Shown in pieces: positions 33,561 to 42,497 of a DNA stretch of 46,078 nucleotides. The notes under the pieces were generated by a model, which saw only the letters and a list, made by a program, of their open reading frames with translations, was not told the origin of the DNA and searched no databases. Origin of the DNA: VBAS01 sp035318985 (lineage in GTDB: Bacteria; Bacteroidota; Bacteroidia; Chitinophagales; Chitinophagaceae); the NCBI GenBank assembly GCA_035318985.1, contig DATHDP010000068.1, positions 1 to 46,078 on the forward strand, given 5' to 3'. Position numbers and translations under genes: made by a program. Position 1 is the first letter of the stretch. The number at the start of each line of letters is the position of its first letter.

Positions 33561-33571
33561 GCCAAATAGTA

Positions 33572-34774
33572 ATGCGTAAGCCGGTAACACAAATATTGTT
33601 TTGCTTTTTAATAGCTGTGTCTATTTCAGCAACAGCACAGGAACAATTCGTTGATGGCCCTGCAAGGCTTTTAACTTCATTTCGATTCAAGCAACTTTCG
33701 GGCGGTGTTATCATGTTCAATGCCAGGTTCGCGAATTTTCCTGATACACTTAATTTTATTTTAGATACCGGCAGTGGTGGCATATCCCTTGATTCCACAA
33801 CAGTAGATTATTTTCATATCACCCCTACACCTTCCAATCTTACCATTCTTGGTATTGCCGGAATTCGTAAAGTAAGTTTTATATATAATCAAAAACTGCA
33901 TTTACCAGGTCTTACTGTCGATAGCCTGAATTTTCATATCAACAATTATGATATCCTTACGCAGGTATATGGTGAAAAGATCGATGGGATCATTGGTTTT
34001 TCTTTATTGAGTCGCTATATTTTTAATATAAATTATGACAGTTCAAGGATTTCCATTTTTACAAATGGCCGGATGAAATATCCCCGCGGTGGCTGGTTAT
34101 ATGAACCTATTTTGCGTACACTCCCTGTACAAACTGCACGGATCAAAGATGCAGTTTCTACCAATTCACGTTTTTTATTTGATATCGGCGCCGGCCTTTG
34201 CCTGATGTTGAATGAAGACTTTCTTGAAGACAGCAATTTTTTAGATAAAAAAAGAGTGTTGTATGCAAAAGAGGCGGAGGGTGTAGGAGGTAAAGTGGAT
34301 ATGCATATGACAGTGATCAAAGAAATGAGGATAGGTCCTTATCGCTTTAAAAATATTCCCGTATTTGTGTTTAACGATACATTTAATATTACTTCTTATC
34401 CTTATTTAAGTGGCATTATTGGTAATGATATACTGCGGCGATTTAACCTGATCCTGAATTATGCGAAACGAGAATTTTATTTCATGCCTAATTCGCACTA
34501 CCAGGATCCTTTTGATTATGCTTATTCAGGTATCGAGTTATATTATATAGATGGCGATATAGTATTAGGTGATGTGGCAATAGGCTCACCGGCTGAAGTA
34601 GCCGGACTCCAGGAAGGTGACGTACTGATCGGAATCAATAATATACTGAATGCAAACATTCAGCAATACAAAACCACTTTACAGGCCGCTGGTCAAAAAA
34701 TAAGAATAATCATAAGCCGTGATGGCAAATTAATGGAATTCAACTTCAAGGTTAAGAGCATACAATCAAAATAA
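33572..34774 (+). CDS. Retropepsin-like aspartyl protease with C-terminal PDZ domain
   Basis: An exported protein of 400 residues. A signal peptide (MRKPVTQILFCFLIAV...) is followed by an aspartyl-protease-like domain with the motif D65-T-G-S (FILDTGSGGISLD). A second, weaker D-x-G (FLFDIGAGLCLML) lies in the second lobe, consistent with a two-lobed single-chain protease. Residues of about 315-395 form a PDZ domain (GDVAIGSPAEVAGLQEGDVL and IGINN). Related Bacteroidota proteins are periplasmic proteases of unknown target. The ATG at 33572 gives a proper signal peptide; the upstream ATG 33539 adds 11 residues coded partly by repeat-like DNA. Confidence 0.85.
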   Translation: MRKPVTQILFCFLIAVSISATAQEQFVDGPARLLTSFRFKQLSGGVIMFNARFANFPDTLNFILDTGSGGISLDSTTVDYFHITPTPSNLTILGIAGIRKVSFIYNQKLHLPGLTVDSLNFHINNYDILTQVYGEKIDGIIGFSLLSRYIFNINYDSSRISIFTNGRMKYPRGGWLYEPILRTLPVQTARIKDAVSTNSRFLFDIGAGLCLMLNEDFLEDSNFLDKKRVLYAKEAEGVGGKVDMHMTVIKEMRIGPYRFKNIPVFVFNDTFNITSYPYLSGIIGNDILRRFNLILNYAKREFYFMPNSHYQDPFDYAYSGIELYYIDGDIVLGDVAIGSPAEVAGLQEGDVLIGINNILNANIQQYKTTLQAAGQKIRIIISRDGKLMEFNFKVKSIQSK

Positions 34775-34845
34775 AACGCCAATACTTTGAATTTCCTTCT
34801 GCAGTAATTGGCCTATTTTTACAAACTTTTTATTACAGTATTACC

Positions 34846-36087
34846 ATGATACGATTTGAAAAATTTGTGTTGCAAAACGGTTTGAGGGTGATCGTTCACC
34901 AGGATACATCTACCCCCATGGCGGTGATGAATATTATGTATGATGTGGGAGCAAGAGATGAAGATCCTGAAAGAACAGGGTTTGCTCATTTGTTCGAGCA
35001 TTTAATGTTTGGCGGCAGCGTCAATATTCCCAGCTATGATAGCCCTTTGCAAATGGCCGGTGGTGAGAATAATGCTTATACTTCAAACGATATTACCAAT
35101 TACTATATTCAATTGCCCGCTGAAAACCTCGAAACAGCATTTTGGTTAGAAAGCGATCGCATGCTTTCTCTTGCATTCGGTGAAAAAAGCCTTGACGTAC
35201 AGCGCAAAGTTGTTTGCGAAGAGTTTAAAGAACATTATCTCAATAAACCTTATGGTGACGTTTGGCATAAGATGAGAGAGCTTGCTTATAAGGTCCATCC
35301 TTACCGCTGGATGACGATCGGTAAAGAACTTTCTCATATTGAAAATGCAAAACTTGACGATGTAAAAAATTTCTTTTTTAAACACTATCGTCCCAATAAC
35401 GCCATACTGGTAGTAGCAGGAAATGTAACAGTTGAAAAAGTAAAAGAGTTTGCAGAAAAATGGTTTGCGGATATTCCTGCGGGAGAAAAATTTGTTCGCA
35501 AGCTTCCGCAAGAGCCTCCGCAAACCGAAGCAAGAAAACTGGAAGTAAAAGCTGAAGTACCATTAGATGCATTTTATAAATGCTGGCATATTTATCCTCG
35601 TAATGATAAACGATATTATATAGCTGATCTTATCACAGAAGTTTTAAGCGGGGGCGGTTCATCCAGGTTGTTTCAATCATTGGTAAAAGAAAAGAAAATG
35701 TTCAGTGCTGTTGAATGTTATCATAGCGGAAGCCTTGATGCAGGCACACTGGTGATCGAAGGCAAGCTGGTAAAAGGAATTAAAATGGAAGATGCGGAAA
35801 AAGCAGTGGAAGCAGAGTTGGAAAAAATGAGGACAGAAAAAGTAACAACTACTGAGTTGCAAAAAGTAAAAAACAAAGTAGAAAGCCTGATCGCCTTTGA
35901 AGATATGAGTCTTACTAATCGTGCCAATAGTCTTGCGTTTTATGAGTTGCTGGGTGATGCAGAGCAAATGAATCACGAATTAGAAAAATATAATGTAGTT
36001 ACGGCAGAAGATATTTTGAATGAGAGCCAGGTCATCTTCAAAGCAGGCAACAGCAACACACTTTATTATTTTGCAAAACAAAATTGA
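34846..36087 (+). CDS. M16 family zinc peptidase, catalytic half
   Basis: A 413-residue insulinase/pitrilysin-type peptidase. The inverted zinc motif is H48-L-F-E51-H52 (FAHLFEHLMFGG), with the third ligand in the Glu pair of VVCEEFKEHYLNKPYG. The protein lacks a signal peptide and so is probably cytoplasmic. It matches the smaller bacterial M16B-type subunit that works as a pair with a non-catalytic partner. The partner is encoded at 36757-38040, but a TMEM175 gene sits between them. Its stop (TGA) overlaps the TMEM175 start by 1 bp (TGATG). Confidence 0.93.
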   Translation: MIRFEKFVLQNGLRVIVHQDTSTPMAVMNIMYDVGARDEDPERTGFAHLFEHLMFGGSVNIPSYDSPLQMAGGENNAYTSNDITNYYIQLPAENLETAFWLESDRMLSLAFGEKSLDVQRKVVCEEFKEHYLNKPYGDVWHKMRELAYKVHPYRWMTIGKELSHIENAKLDDVKNFFFKHYRPNNAILVVAGNVTVEKVKEFAEKWFADIPAGEKFVRKLPQEPPQTEARKLEVKAEVPLDAFYKCWHIYPRNDKRYYIADLITEVLSGGGSSRLFQSLVKEKKMFSAVECYHSGSLDAGTLVIEGKLVKGIKMEDAEKAVEAELEKMRTEKVTTTELQKVKNKVESLIAFEDMSLTNRANSLAFYELLGDAEQMNHELEKYNVVTAEDILNESQVIFKAGNSNTLYYFAKQN

Positions 36088-36791
36088 TGTCGCATCCACC
36101 ATCAAATTCCCCCGATAAACATCCAAAGCAGGATTTCCAGGTAGAACGTATTGCTTTTTTCAGTGATGCAGTGTTTGCTATTGCACTTACTCTTTTGATC
36201 ATTGAATTCAGACCACCACATGCAGGTAAAGAAACAACCAATACACAACTCTGGCACGTGTTGGTGCACATGAAATACCAGCTCGCCTCATTAGTACTGA
36301 GTTTTGTTCTTATCGTCAGCTACTGGATGAGACATCATACCTTATTTAAATACGTTCATAATTATAATAAAGAGATCATCATTGCCAACATGTCGGTGCT
36401 ATTCCCAATGATCTTTTTTCCGTTCACAACTGCTTTTTTATATGAAAGCGTTGGGGAAGGCGTTAAAAATATAGAAATACCTTTCAGGTTGTTCCTGCTG
36501 AATAATGTTCTGGCAGGCATAACCACTTATTATTTTTACTGGATGATCACCAGGAAATACAAGGAGATCTCATTCCCGATAGAAAAAAAGATCGCCCATG
36601 AATTTGAAATAGGACTGGTCATCATGTCTGTATCATTTATACTCGTCTTTGCTTTATCATTCATTTCTTTCGAAGCTGCAATGGTCGGGTTGGCACCGAT
36701 AGCTATAATGAAGCTTTACCAAAGATTTTTAAAAAAAGATAAAAATAAAAAAAAGAATGTTGAACAGGAGCATAGCGCCGCCCATAACTGA
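36087..36791 (+). CDS. TMEM175-type (DUF1211) potassium channel-like protein, paralog 2
   Basis: A 234-residue membrane protein of about six helices with the signature FFSDAVFAIALTLLIIEF preceded by ER, as in TMEM175 channels. The second motif VLIVSYWMRHHTLFKYV is aligned with the first paralog (21256-21915), but overall the two differ. The C-terminus is Lys-rich and ends EQEHSAAHN. Start ATG 36087 overlaps the M16 stop by 1 bp, and its last 35 bp overlap the second M16 gene. This makes translational coupling of the three likely. Potassium-channel activity is a family inference. Confidence 0.87.
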   Translation: MSHPPSNSPDKHPKQDFQVERIAFFSDAVFAIALTLLIIEFRPPHAGKETTNTQLWHVLVHMKYQLASLVLSFVLIVSYWMRHHTLFKYVHNYNKEIIIANMSVLFPMIFFPFTTAFLYESVGEGVKNIEIPFRLFLLNNVLAGITTYYFYWMITRKYKEISFPIEKKIAHEFEIGLVIMSVSFILVFALSFISFEAAMVGLAPIAIMKLYQRFLKKDKNKKKNVEQEHSAAHN

Positions 36792-38040
36792 TGCGGTCAA
36801 TTTTCATCTTGAACTGAAACCTTATGAAAAGTTCTCACTTGATAATGGCGTGCCTGTTTATGCCATCAATGCTGGTGCAGAAGAAGTGATGAGTGTAGAG
36901 ATCGTTTTTTTTGCCGGCAATAGTTTTGAAGAAAAAAATATCGTTGCGGCCGCTACTAATTTTCTTTTGAAAAACGGTACATCGAAAAAGAAAGCATTCC
37001 AGGTCAATGAGCATTTTGAATATTACGGTTCGTTTTTAAATCGTGCCTGTTATAATGAAACTTCGACACTTACTCTTCATTGCCTCAATAAACATATCGG
37101 AGAACTTTTACCAGTGGTAGAAGAATTGATCACTGATTCAATTTTTCCAGAAGAAGAGTTGGCAATTTTCAAACAAAATCAGAAACAGCGATTAAGTGTC
37201 AGCTTGAAAAAAAGTGAATTTGTTGCCAGCAGACTTATTGACTCCTATTTATACGGTGAAAAACATCCTTATGGAAAATATACCAGTCATGCAGAATATG
37301 ACGCACTGAACAGGGAAGAACTTATCTCGTTCTATAATAAATATTATAAGAATGGCAACTGCGTCATCTTTACGGCGGGTAAACTTCCTTTGGGGCTTTT
37401 TGAATCATTGAATAAGCATTTCGGGAAACTTCCTTTCGGAACCAATTTTAAAAAGCCTCTTCATCAAATTTCATCAACAAAAAAACCGGGTGAAAAATTC
37501 AGGATCACCAATGATGAAAACGGGGTGCAGGGTTCTATCCGTATTGGAAGAGAATTTCCGAATCGCCATCACCCGGATTTTTTAAAAGTAATGGTGCTGA
37601 ATAATATTTTTGGTGGCTACTTTGGATCAAGACTAATGGCAAATATCAGGGAAGACAAAGGATATACTTACGGTATCCATAGTTACCTGCAAGATCATAT
37701 TCAGCAATCCAGCTGGCTCGTGAGCACAGAAGCCGGAAAAGATGTTTGCGAAGCAGCGATCAGTGAAGTTTATAAAGAAATGAAAAGACTGCAGGATGAG
37801 CCTGTAGGTGAAGATGAGATGCAATTAGTGAGAAATTATATGATGGGCAGTATCCTGGGTGATCTTGATGGTCCCTTTCATATCATAGCAAGATGGAAAA
37901 ACTATATTTTAAATGATGTTACTGGTGATTACTTTTACAATGCTATCAATACGATCAGAACCGTTTCACCGGAAGAATTACAACAACTCGCAAAGAAATA
38001 TTTAAACCCGGAAGAGTTCTATGAGTTAGTAGTTGTATAA
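36757..38040 (+). CDS. M16 family peptidase-like protein, non-catalytic half
   Basis: A 427-residue M16-fold protein without the HxxEH zinc motif; the matching place reads AATNFLLKNGTSKKKAFQ. Other M16 features remain: SLDNGVPVYAINAG, YGEKHPYGKYT, the R/Y region GSRLMANIREDKGYTYGI, and YLNPEEFYELVVV at the end. It is the usual partner that completes the chamber with the catalytic subunit (34846-36087). Absence of the zinc site is normal for this partner and is not decay. The ATG at 36757 lies inside the TMEM175 gene. Confidence 0.9.
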   Translation: MLNRSIAPPITDAVNFHLELKPYEKFSLDNGVPVYAINAGAEEVMSVEIVFFAGNSFEEKNIVAAATNFLLKNGTSKKKAFQVNEHFEYYGSFLNRACYNETSTLTLHCLNKHIGELLPVVEELITDSIFPEEELAIFKQNQKQRLSVSLKKSEFVASRLIDSYLYGEKHPYGKYTSHAEYDALNREELISFYNKYYKNGNCVIFTAGKLPLGLFESLNKHFGKLPFGTNFKKPLHQISSTKKPGEKFRITNDENGVQGSIRIGREFPNRHHPDFLKVMVLNNIFGGYFGSRLMANIREDKGYTYGIHSYLQDHIQQSSWLVSTEAGKDVCEAAISEVYKEMKRLQDEPVGEDEMQLVRNYMMGSILGDLDGPFHIIARWKNYILNDVTGDYFYNAINTIRTVSPEELQQLAKKYLNPEEFYELVVV

Positions 38041-38061
38041 CTTCATTTAAAATCTTATCAC

Positions 38062-38415
38062 ATGAATTTTCTTATTCGTGTTTTGGTTGTTGCGGCCGTT
38101 TCTTTTGGATTAGCTCATTTACTGGGCGGCGTACATGTTACTGATTTCTGGACAGCTTTTGTATTTGCAATTGTCCTTGCACTCTTAAATATGTTCGTTC
38201 GGCCAATTTTGATCCTGGTCACACTACCCGTTACATTTATAACTCTTGGACTTTTTTTATTTGTTGTCAATACACTTATTATTATGCTGGCCAGCAAGTT
38301 TGTCGATGGTTTTAGCATTGATAATTTCTGGTGGGCCTTGCTGTTCAGTATAATTTTATCAATTATAACTTCTGCGATCGATAAAAAAGAAAAACAGGAC
38401 CGGCGGCAGGCTTAG
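38062..38415 (+). CDS. PF04020 (phage holin 4-like) membrane protein
   Basis: A 117-residue protein with four hydrophobic helices and the pattern ALLNMFVRPILILVTLPVTF, FLFVVNTLIIMLASK and FWWALLFSIILSIIT. This is PF04020, a widespread family named after holins but found on many chromosomes without phages. No phage genes are nearby, so the name should not be taken as function. It lies 21 nt after the M16 pair and 8 nt before the convergent VWA gene. Confidence 0.88.
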   Translation: MNFLIRVLVVAAVSFGLAHLLGGVHVTDFWTAFVFAIVLALLNMFVRPILILVTLPVTFITLGLFLFVVNTLIIMLASKFVDGFSIDNFWWALLFSIILSIITSAIDKKEKQDRRQA

Positions 38416-38423
38416 CTAATTTA

Positions 38424-39590
38424 TTATTCGATCTTCATATTAAATCTTGTAGCCTGTTCCCGAATGATCTTTTCAACTTCACTTTCTAAAGTTTTCGAGT
38501 TATTGCCTGCTTTGGTCTTTTTAATTTTTTCTGCAGCTATATATGTTTCTCTTTTCTTACTTATATCCTGAATTTCTTTTTGTATCCCTGACCTTTCATT
38601 GCTTTTCTGATTTACGATCACTTCAAGTTGCTGTTTGTTTTTGGTTTTTAAACTATCGGGCAATGTTTTGAGATCGACCTTGTCTAAGATATTTTTGTCT
38701 TCATCTTTCGCATCTACAAGATCCCAACTGCTATTATTATAGGTTTTTGAAGAAGCTTTTGATACGGCCCTGTTTACTCCTGCATATTTATTGACTGACA
38801 AATTAGCCTCATCCATAGAGCCTTGTAATTCTTTTTTACCCCGGCCGGCCGCACCATAATAAATATAGGTGCCATTCAATTTATTGTTCAACGTAATTAA
38901 AGTACTGTCATAAGGAGTGGGAATATCTTCAGGTTTTGCATCCGAATTAATATTTGTAAAACTTCCGTTACCGCATTCACCCAAAAGATTCCAATGCTCT
39001 TTAATTCCCTGTAAACGGTCACCGCAATAAATAGTATTCACAATAACGCCTTTCTTTTTCGCTTCTGTGCAGGCAAGAGTATAGGAAACGTTTCCCTGTA
39101 AAAAATCTTCATTGCCTGAAATAAAAATTACTTTGTAATTGGATGATGTTGTATCCCAGCTCAACTCATTTAATGAGCTGTGAATTACATAGCCACAATA
39201 TTCTTCGCCGCCATTTGTAGTAAGTTGAAATAATTTTTGTGAAAGGTTGTCAAGGTCTGAAGTAAAAGGTGTTATTTGTTTTACATATCCTTTCCGCAGA
39301 TCGTTATTATCTCTTCCGTATTCATAAAGTGCTATCTCGATTTGTGGTGTCTCCCCATTGCATTTTGCTTTGCCCATTACATTCACCATCGTCCATAGTT
39401 GTGCCTTTGCCTGTTCTATAAGACCGTCCATGCTATTACTTACATCCAGTAATATAGCAGCCTGGATCTTGTGACTGTTCTTTATTTTTTGGGGAGTTTC
39501 TATCTCAGCTTTATTACCTACTGGTGTGGAAAAACTAAGAATGAAGTAGGAATAAAAAAAGGCAATGGCTGGTTTAAAAAGCAGGTTCAT
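38424..39590 (-). CDS. Von Willebrand factor A domain protein
   Basis: An exported 388-residue protein. A short signal-like segment is followed by a VWA domain (about residues 40-230) with the metal-ion-dependent adhesion site D49-x-S51-x-S53 (LLDVSNSMDGL), NGGEEYCGYVIHS and FISGNEDFLQGNVSY. After it, residues of about 230-388 are charged and probably coiled-coil (KNKQQLEVIVNQKSNERSGI...). No known enzyme motif is present; VWA proteins bind protein partners. The gene converges on the PF04020 gene (8-bp gap) and is divergent from the E1 gene (116 bp). Confidence 0.82.
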   Translation of the reverse strand: MNLLFKPAIAFFYSYFILSFSTPVGNKAEIETPQKIKNSHKIQAAILLDVSNSMDGLIEQAKAQLWTMVNVMGKAKCNGETPQIEIALYEYGRDNNDLRKGYVKQITPFTSDLDNLSQKLFQLTTNGGEEYCGYVIHSSLNELSWDTTSSNYKVIFISGNEDFLQGNVSYTLACTEAKKKGVIVNTIYCGDRLQGIKEHWNLLGECGNGSFTNINSDAKPEDIPTPYDSTLITLNNKLNGTYIYYGAAGRGKKELQGSMDEANLSVNKYAGVNRAVSKASSKTYNNSSWDLVDAKDEDKNILDKVDLKTLPDSLKTKNKQQLEVIVNQKSNERSGIQKEIQDISKKRETYIAAEKIKKTKAGNNSKTLESEVEKIIREQATRFNMKIE

Positions 39591-39694
39591 GGTAAAAAGT
39601 TTTCTATTAGATGCACTGACTTTTTTATTTGCATAAGTCGTCCCGCTCTTTTATTCTTGTTTTAACATTTTAAGTTCTATACAGCTTTATTTAA

Positions 39695-39702
39695 TAGGTT
39701 TG
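39695..39702 (+). promoter_or_regulatory. -7 promoter box directly before the E1 ATG
   Basis: TAGGTTTG exactly matches TAnnTTTG and ends 4 nt before the ATG at 39707. No good TTG -33 element is found at 17-23 bp. If functional, the mRNA would be leaderless or nearly so. Confidence 0.45.
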
Positions 39703-39706
39703 CAGC

Positions 39707-41731
39707 ATGACTTTCGACCGCAAGGATCTGTCTAACGAACAACTTATAAGTTTTTATCGTTCATTGCTTTGGCCACGAATGATCGAAGAAAAAATGTTGG
39801 TATTGCTGCGCCAGGGAAAAATTTCAAAATGGTTCAGTGGCATCGGCCAGGAAGCTATTGCTGTAGGAGCAACACTGGCATTACGGGAGGATGAATGGGT
39901 GATGCCGCTTCATCGCAACCTCGGAGTTTTTACAACACGAAATATGCCGCTGCATAAATTAATTATGCAATGGCAGGGGGCTAAAGAAGGATACAGTAAA
40001 GGAAGAGAAAGAAGTTTTCATTTTGGAAATGCAGCGCATCATATCTGCGGCATGATCTCACATCTTGGACCGCAGTTAGCGATTGCAGATGGCGTGGCAT
40101 TAGCACATAAGCTTAGAAAAGAGAATAAAGTGTCATTAGCATTTACTGGTGAAGGCGGAACAAGTGAAGGAGATTTTCATGAAGCGTTGAATGTTGCCGC
40201 TGTTTGGGATCTGCCGGTGATCTTTATTATTGAAAATAATGGTTACGGTTTAAGTACTCCTGTAAGCGAACAATACCGATGCATCAGCCTTGTAGATAAA
40301 GCAAAAGGTTATGGTATGGAAGGAGTGATGATCGATGGAAATAATATTTTAAATGTATATGATACCATAAAAGGTGTTAGAGAATACTGCATCAAATATC
40401 AAAAGCCATATTTGATCGAATGCATGACATTCAGGATGCGGGGACATGAAGAAGCAAGTGGTACTAAATATGTTCCGCCTGAGTTATTTAAAATATGGGA
40501 GCTGAGAGATCCTGTAAAAAACTTTGAAGAGTATATAAAGTCCATAGGTATAATTAGTGAAGAAGGTGTTCAACAGATCAGAAATGAATTTAAAGAGAAG
40601 ATAGAAGATGAATTGGCGATCGGTTTTAATACAAGTATTATTGTGCCGGATGTTGAAGAAGAGCTGGAAGATATCTATGCCGTGAAAAGTGATCCCGATA
40701 GCTATCGGGAGGCAAATGTCAAAGTCGTTGATAATTCGAGGCCTTTTCACCACTCACCACTCATTACTCACGACTTGCGTTTAATCGATGCAATCAGTGA
40801 AGGATTGAAACAATCCATGCAGAAACATCCGGATCTTATTTTGATGGGACAGGACATCGCAGATTATGGAGGGGCTTTTAAAATAACAGAAGGTTTTTTA
40901 AAAGAATTTGGAAAAGAAAGAGTGAGAAATACGCCGCTATGTGAAAGTGCAATTATTGGTGCTGCGCTCGGCTTATCCCTCGAAGGCTTTAAAAGTATGA
41001 TGGAGATGCAGTTTGCAGATTTTGTTTCAGTTGGTTTTAACCAGATCGTAAACAACCTCGCAAAGATCCATTACCGCTGGGGACAGAATGCCGATGTTGT
41101 TATTCGAATGCCAACGGGTGGTGGAGTTGGTGCAGGCCCGTTTCATAGTCAAAGCAATGAGGGATGGTTCACAAAAGTGCCGGGATTAAAAGTTGTTTAT
41201 CCTTCCACTCCAATTGATGCAAAAGGTTTATTGATCGCAGCGATCAATGATCCAAATCCTGTAATGTATTTTGAGCATAAGGCATTGTATCGTTCAATAA
41301 ATGGACCGGTACCGGAAGATTATTATGAAATAGAAATTGGCAAAGCAAGACATGTCAGAGAAGGTGATGAAATTTCAATTATCACTTATGGAGCCGGTGT
41401 TCATTGGGCCGAAGATTATGCAGCAGAGCATCCTGAAATTTCTATTGATATCTTAGACCTAAGAACATTAGCGCCGCTTGATTATTTATCTATTCGTGAA
41501 GCGGTACATCGAACCGGCAGGGTTTTGATCTTACACGAAGACACATTGATCGGGGGTATCGGCGGAGAAATTGCCGCATGGATATCGGAAAATTGTTTTG
41601 CTATTCTTGATGCACCGGTAATGCGTTGTGCATCTTTAGATACTCCTGTTCCCTTCAATATTGAGTTGGAAAAAAATTTTATGGCAAAGGCAAGATTGGA
41701 TGAAACAATTCAGAAATTGGTTTCCTATTAA
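39707..41731 (+). CDS. 2-oxoacid dehydrogenase E1, fused alpha and beta subunits
   Basis: A 674-residue thiamine-diphosphate enzyme, probably of the branched-chain or related 2-oxoacid dehydrogenase complex. Residues 1-320 are the alpha half, with FTGEGGTSEGDFHEALN and the Asn pair in IIENNGYG, but G-E-G replaces the usual G-D-G of the ThDP motif. Residues 360-674 are the beta half (LMGQDIADYGGAFKIT, TPLCESAIIGAALG, RTLAPLDYLSIREAV). Fused forms are common in Bacteroidota. The linker (about 320-358) is unusual: it encodes an 18-bp perfect palindrome and a CACTCA-rich tract. Whether it acts on branched-chain oxoacids or pyruvate cannot be decided from this window. Confidence 0.9.
   Translation: MTFDRKDLSNEQLISFYRSLLWPRMIEEKMLVLLRQGKISKWFSGIGQEAIAVGATLALREDEWVMPLHRNLGVFTTRNMPLHKLIMQWQGAKEGYSKGRERSFHFGNAAHHICGMISHLGPQLAIADGVALAHKLRKENKVSLAFTGEGGTSEGDFHEALNVAAVWDLPVIFIIENNGYGLSTPVSEQYRCISLVDKAKGYGMEGVMIDGNNILNVYDTIKGVREYCIKYQKPYLIECMTFRMRGHEEASGTKYVPPELFKIWELRDPVKNFEEYIKSIGIISEEGVQQIRNEFKEKIEDELAIGFNTSIIVPDVEEELEDIYAVKSDPDSYREANVKVVDNSRPFHHSPLITHDLRLIDAISEGLKQSMQKHPDLILMGQDIADYGGAFKITEGFLKEFGKERVRNTPLCESAIIGAALGLSLEGFKSMMEMQFADFVSVGFNQIVNNLAKIHYRWGQNADVVIRMPTGGGVGAGPFHSQSNEGWFTKVPGLKVVYPSTPIDAKGLLIAAINDPNPVMYFEHKALYRSINGPVPEDYYEIEIGKARHVREGDEISIITYGAGVHWAEDYAAEHPEISIDILDLRTLAPLDYLSIREAVHRTGRVLILHEDTLIGGIGGEIAAWISENCFAILDAPVMRCASLDTPVPFNIELEKNFMAKARLDETIQKLVSY
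40693..40710. repeat. Perfect 18-bp palindrome inside the E1 linker
   Basis: TCCCGATAGCTATCGGGA equals its own reverse complement and is translated as part of DPDSYRE (residues 329-335). Palindromes of this type are dispersed in Bacteroidota genomes as I recall. It is followed at 40748-40771 by CACTCA-like repeats translated as HHSPLITH. Confidence 0.7.
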
Positions 41732-41744
41732 AAGTGTTATTGCT

Positions 41745-42491
41745 TCAGTCGAGGTTATATTCCTTTTGCAAAAAGGAGATCAGCTTAACCGCTTGTTCAT
41801 TCATTTTACTAAAATATATTTCAGTATAGGCTGAAATTGATATCAGATAATGAAACCTTACAATTAATTCATTGATTATTTTTTTGTCATCGGTTATTAG
41901 TGTTGGATTTCCGGCAGGTTGTTTAGAAATAAAACTGTCTTTATCTAAGATTTGCTGAAAAACCATTCCGTCGAACACTTTCCCCTCAAACTCAATGACA
42001 GACAATATCCGGTCCATTGTCTGATTGATATTAACCTGTATTTCTTTAGCATTAAAATAATAGTCGGAGATACTATCCGCAATATTTTTTTCATGAATCA
42101 GACGCAGGTTACCTGAACTTTTCATCTGGTCATATGTCCGGTCGTGAAATTGCGGTAAGTGTACTCCTGCGATGCAGTACCGGGCCAGGTAATACATTCG
42201 CTGTTGTTCGAATTCAGTTCTGCTTTTCTGTGAAAGCAAGTCAATCAGGGAATCTGTTCTGAGCCTGTTCTGTTTTCTTCGGACCAATTCTCCAGCAAAA
42301 TAACTCATATCCGTTTTAAGATCTTCTATCATTGAACGGATGTATTCCTTTTCTCTTTTTTTTTCAACAATATGTTCTCTCCAGTTCTCGGCAAGAAAAC
42401 CGGCAAATACAGCCAGGAACAACATTAAGAATTCAAAAAAATAATGATGCCATTTTTTTCTTTCAGTATGTGGGTGGTGGTGTACTTCCAT
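41745..42491 (-). CDS. His-rich single-pass membrane protein, family copy 4
   Basis: A 248-residue member of the same family as 23276-24025. The N-terminus is MEVHHHPHTERKKWHHYF, followed by one helix (about 18-36) and AENWREHIVEKKREKEY. A helical region carries FHDRTYDQMKSSGNLRLI, and the end is LQKEYNLD. It is the most divergent of the three tandem copies. It is last in the minus-strand array, 6 nt after the previous copy, and converges on the E1 gene with a 13-bp gap. Function unknown. Confidence 0.75.
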   Translation of the reverse strand: MEVHHHPHTERKKWHHYFFEFLMLFLAVFAGFLAENWREHIVEKKREKEYIRSMIEDLKTDMSYFAGELVRRKQNRLRTDSLIDLLSQKSRTEFEQQRMYYLARYCIAGVHLPQFHDRTYDQMKSSGNLRLIHEKNIADSISDYYFNAKEIQVNINQTMDRILSVIEFEGKVFDGMVFQQILDKDSFISKQPAGNPTLITDDKKIINELIVRFHYLISISAYTEIYFSKMNEQAVKLISFLQKEYNLD

Positions 42492-42497
42492 AAATGT

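Noticed and set aside
36757..38040. Decayed M16 peptidase because HxxEH is missing
   Set aside because: The non-catalytic partner of M16 pairs normally lacks the motif, and the rest of the fold is intact.
38062..38415. Prophage or lysis gene suggested by the holin family name
   Set aside because: PF04020 proteins are common on chromosomes, and no phage gene lies nearby.
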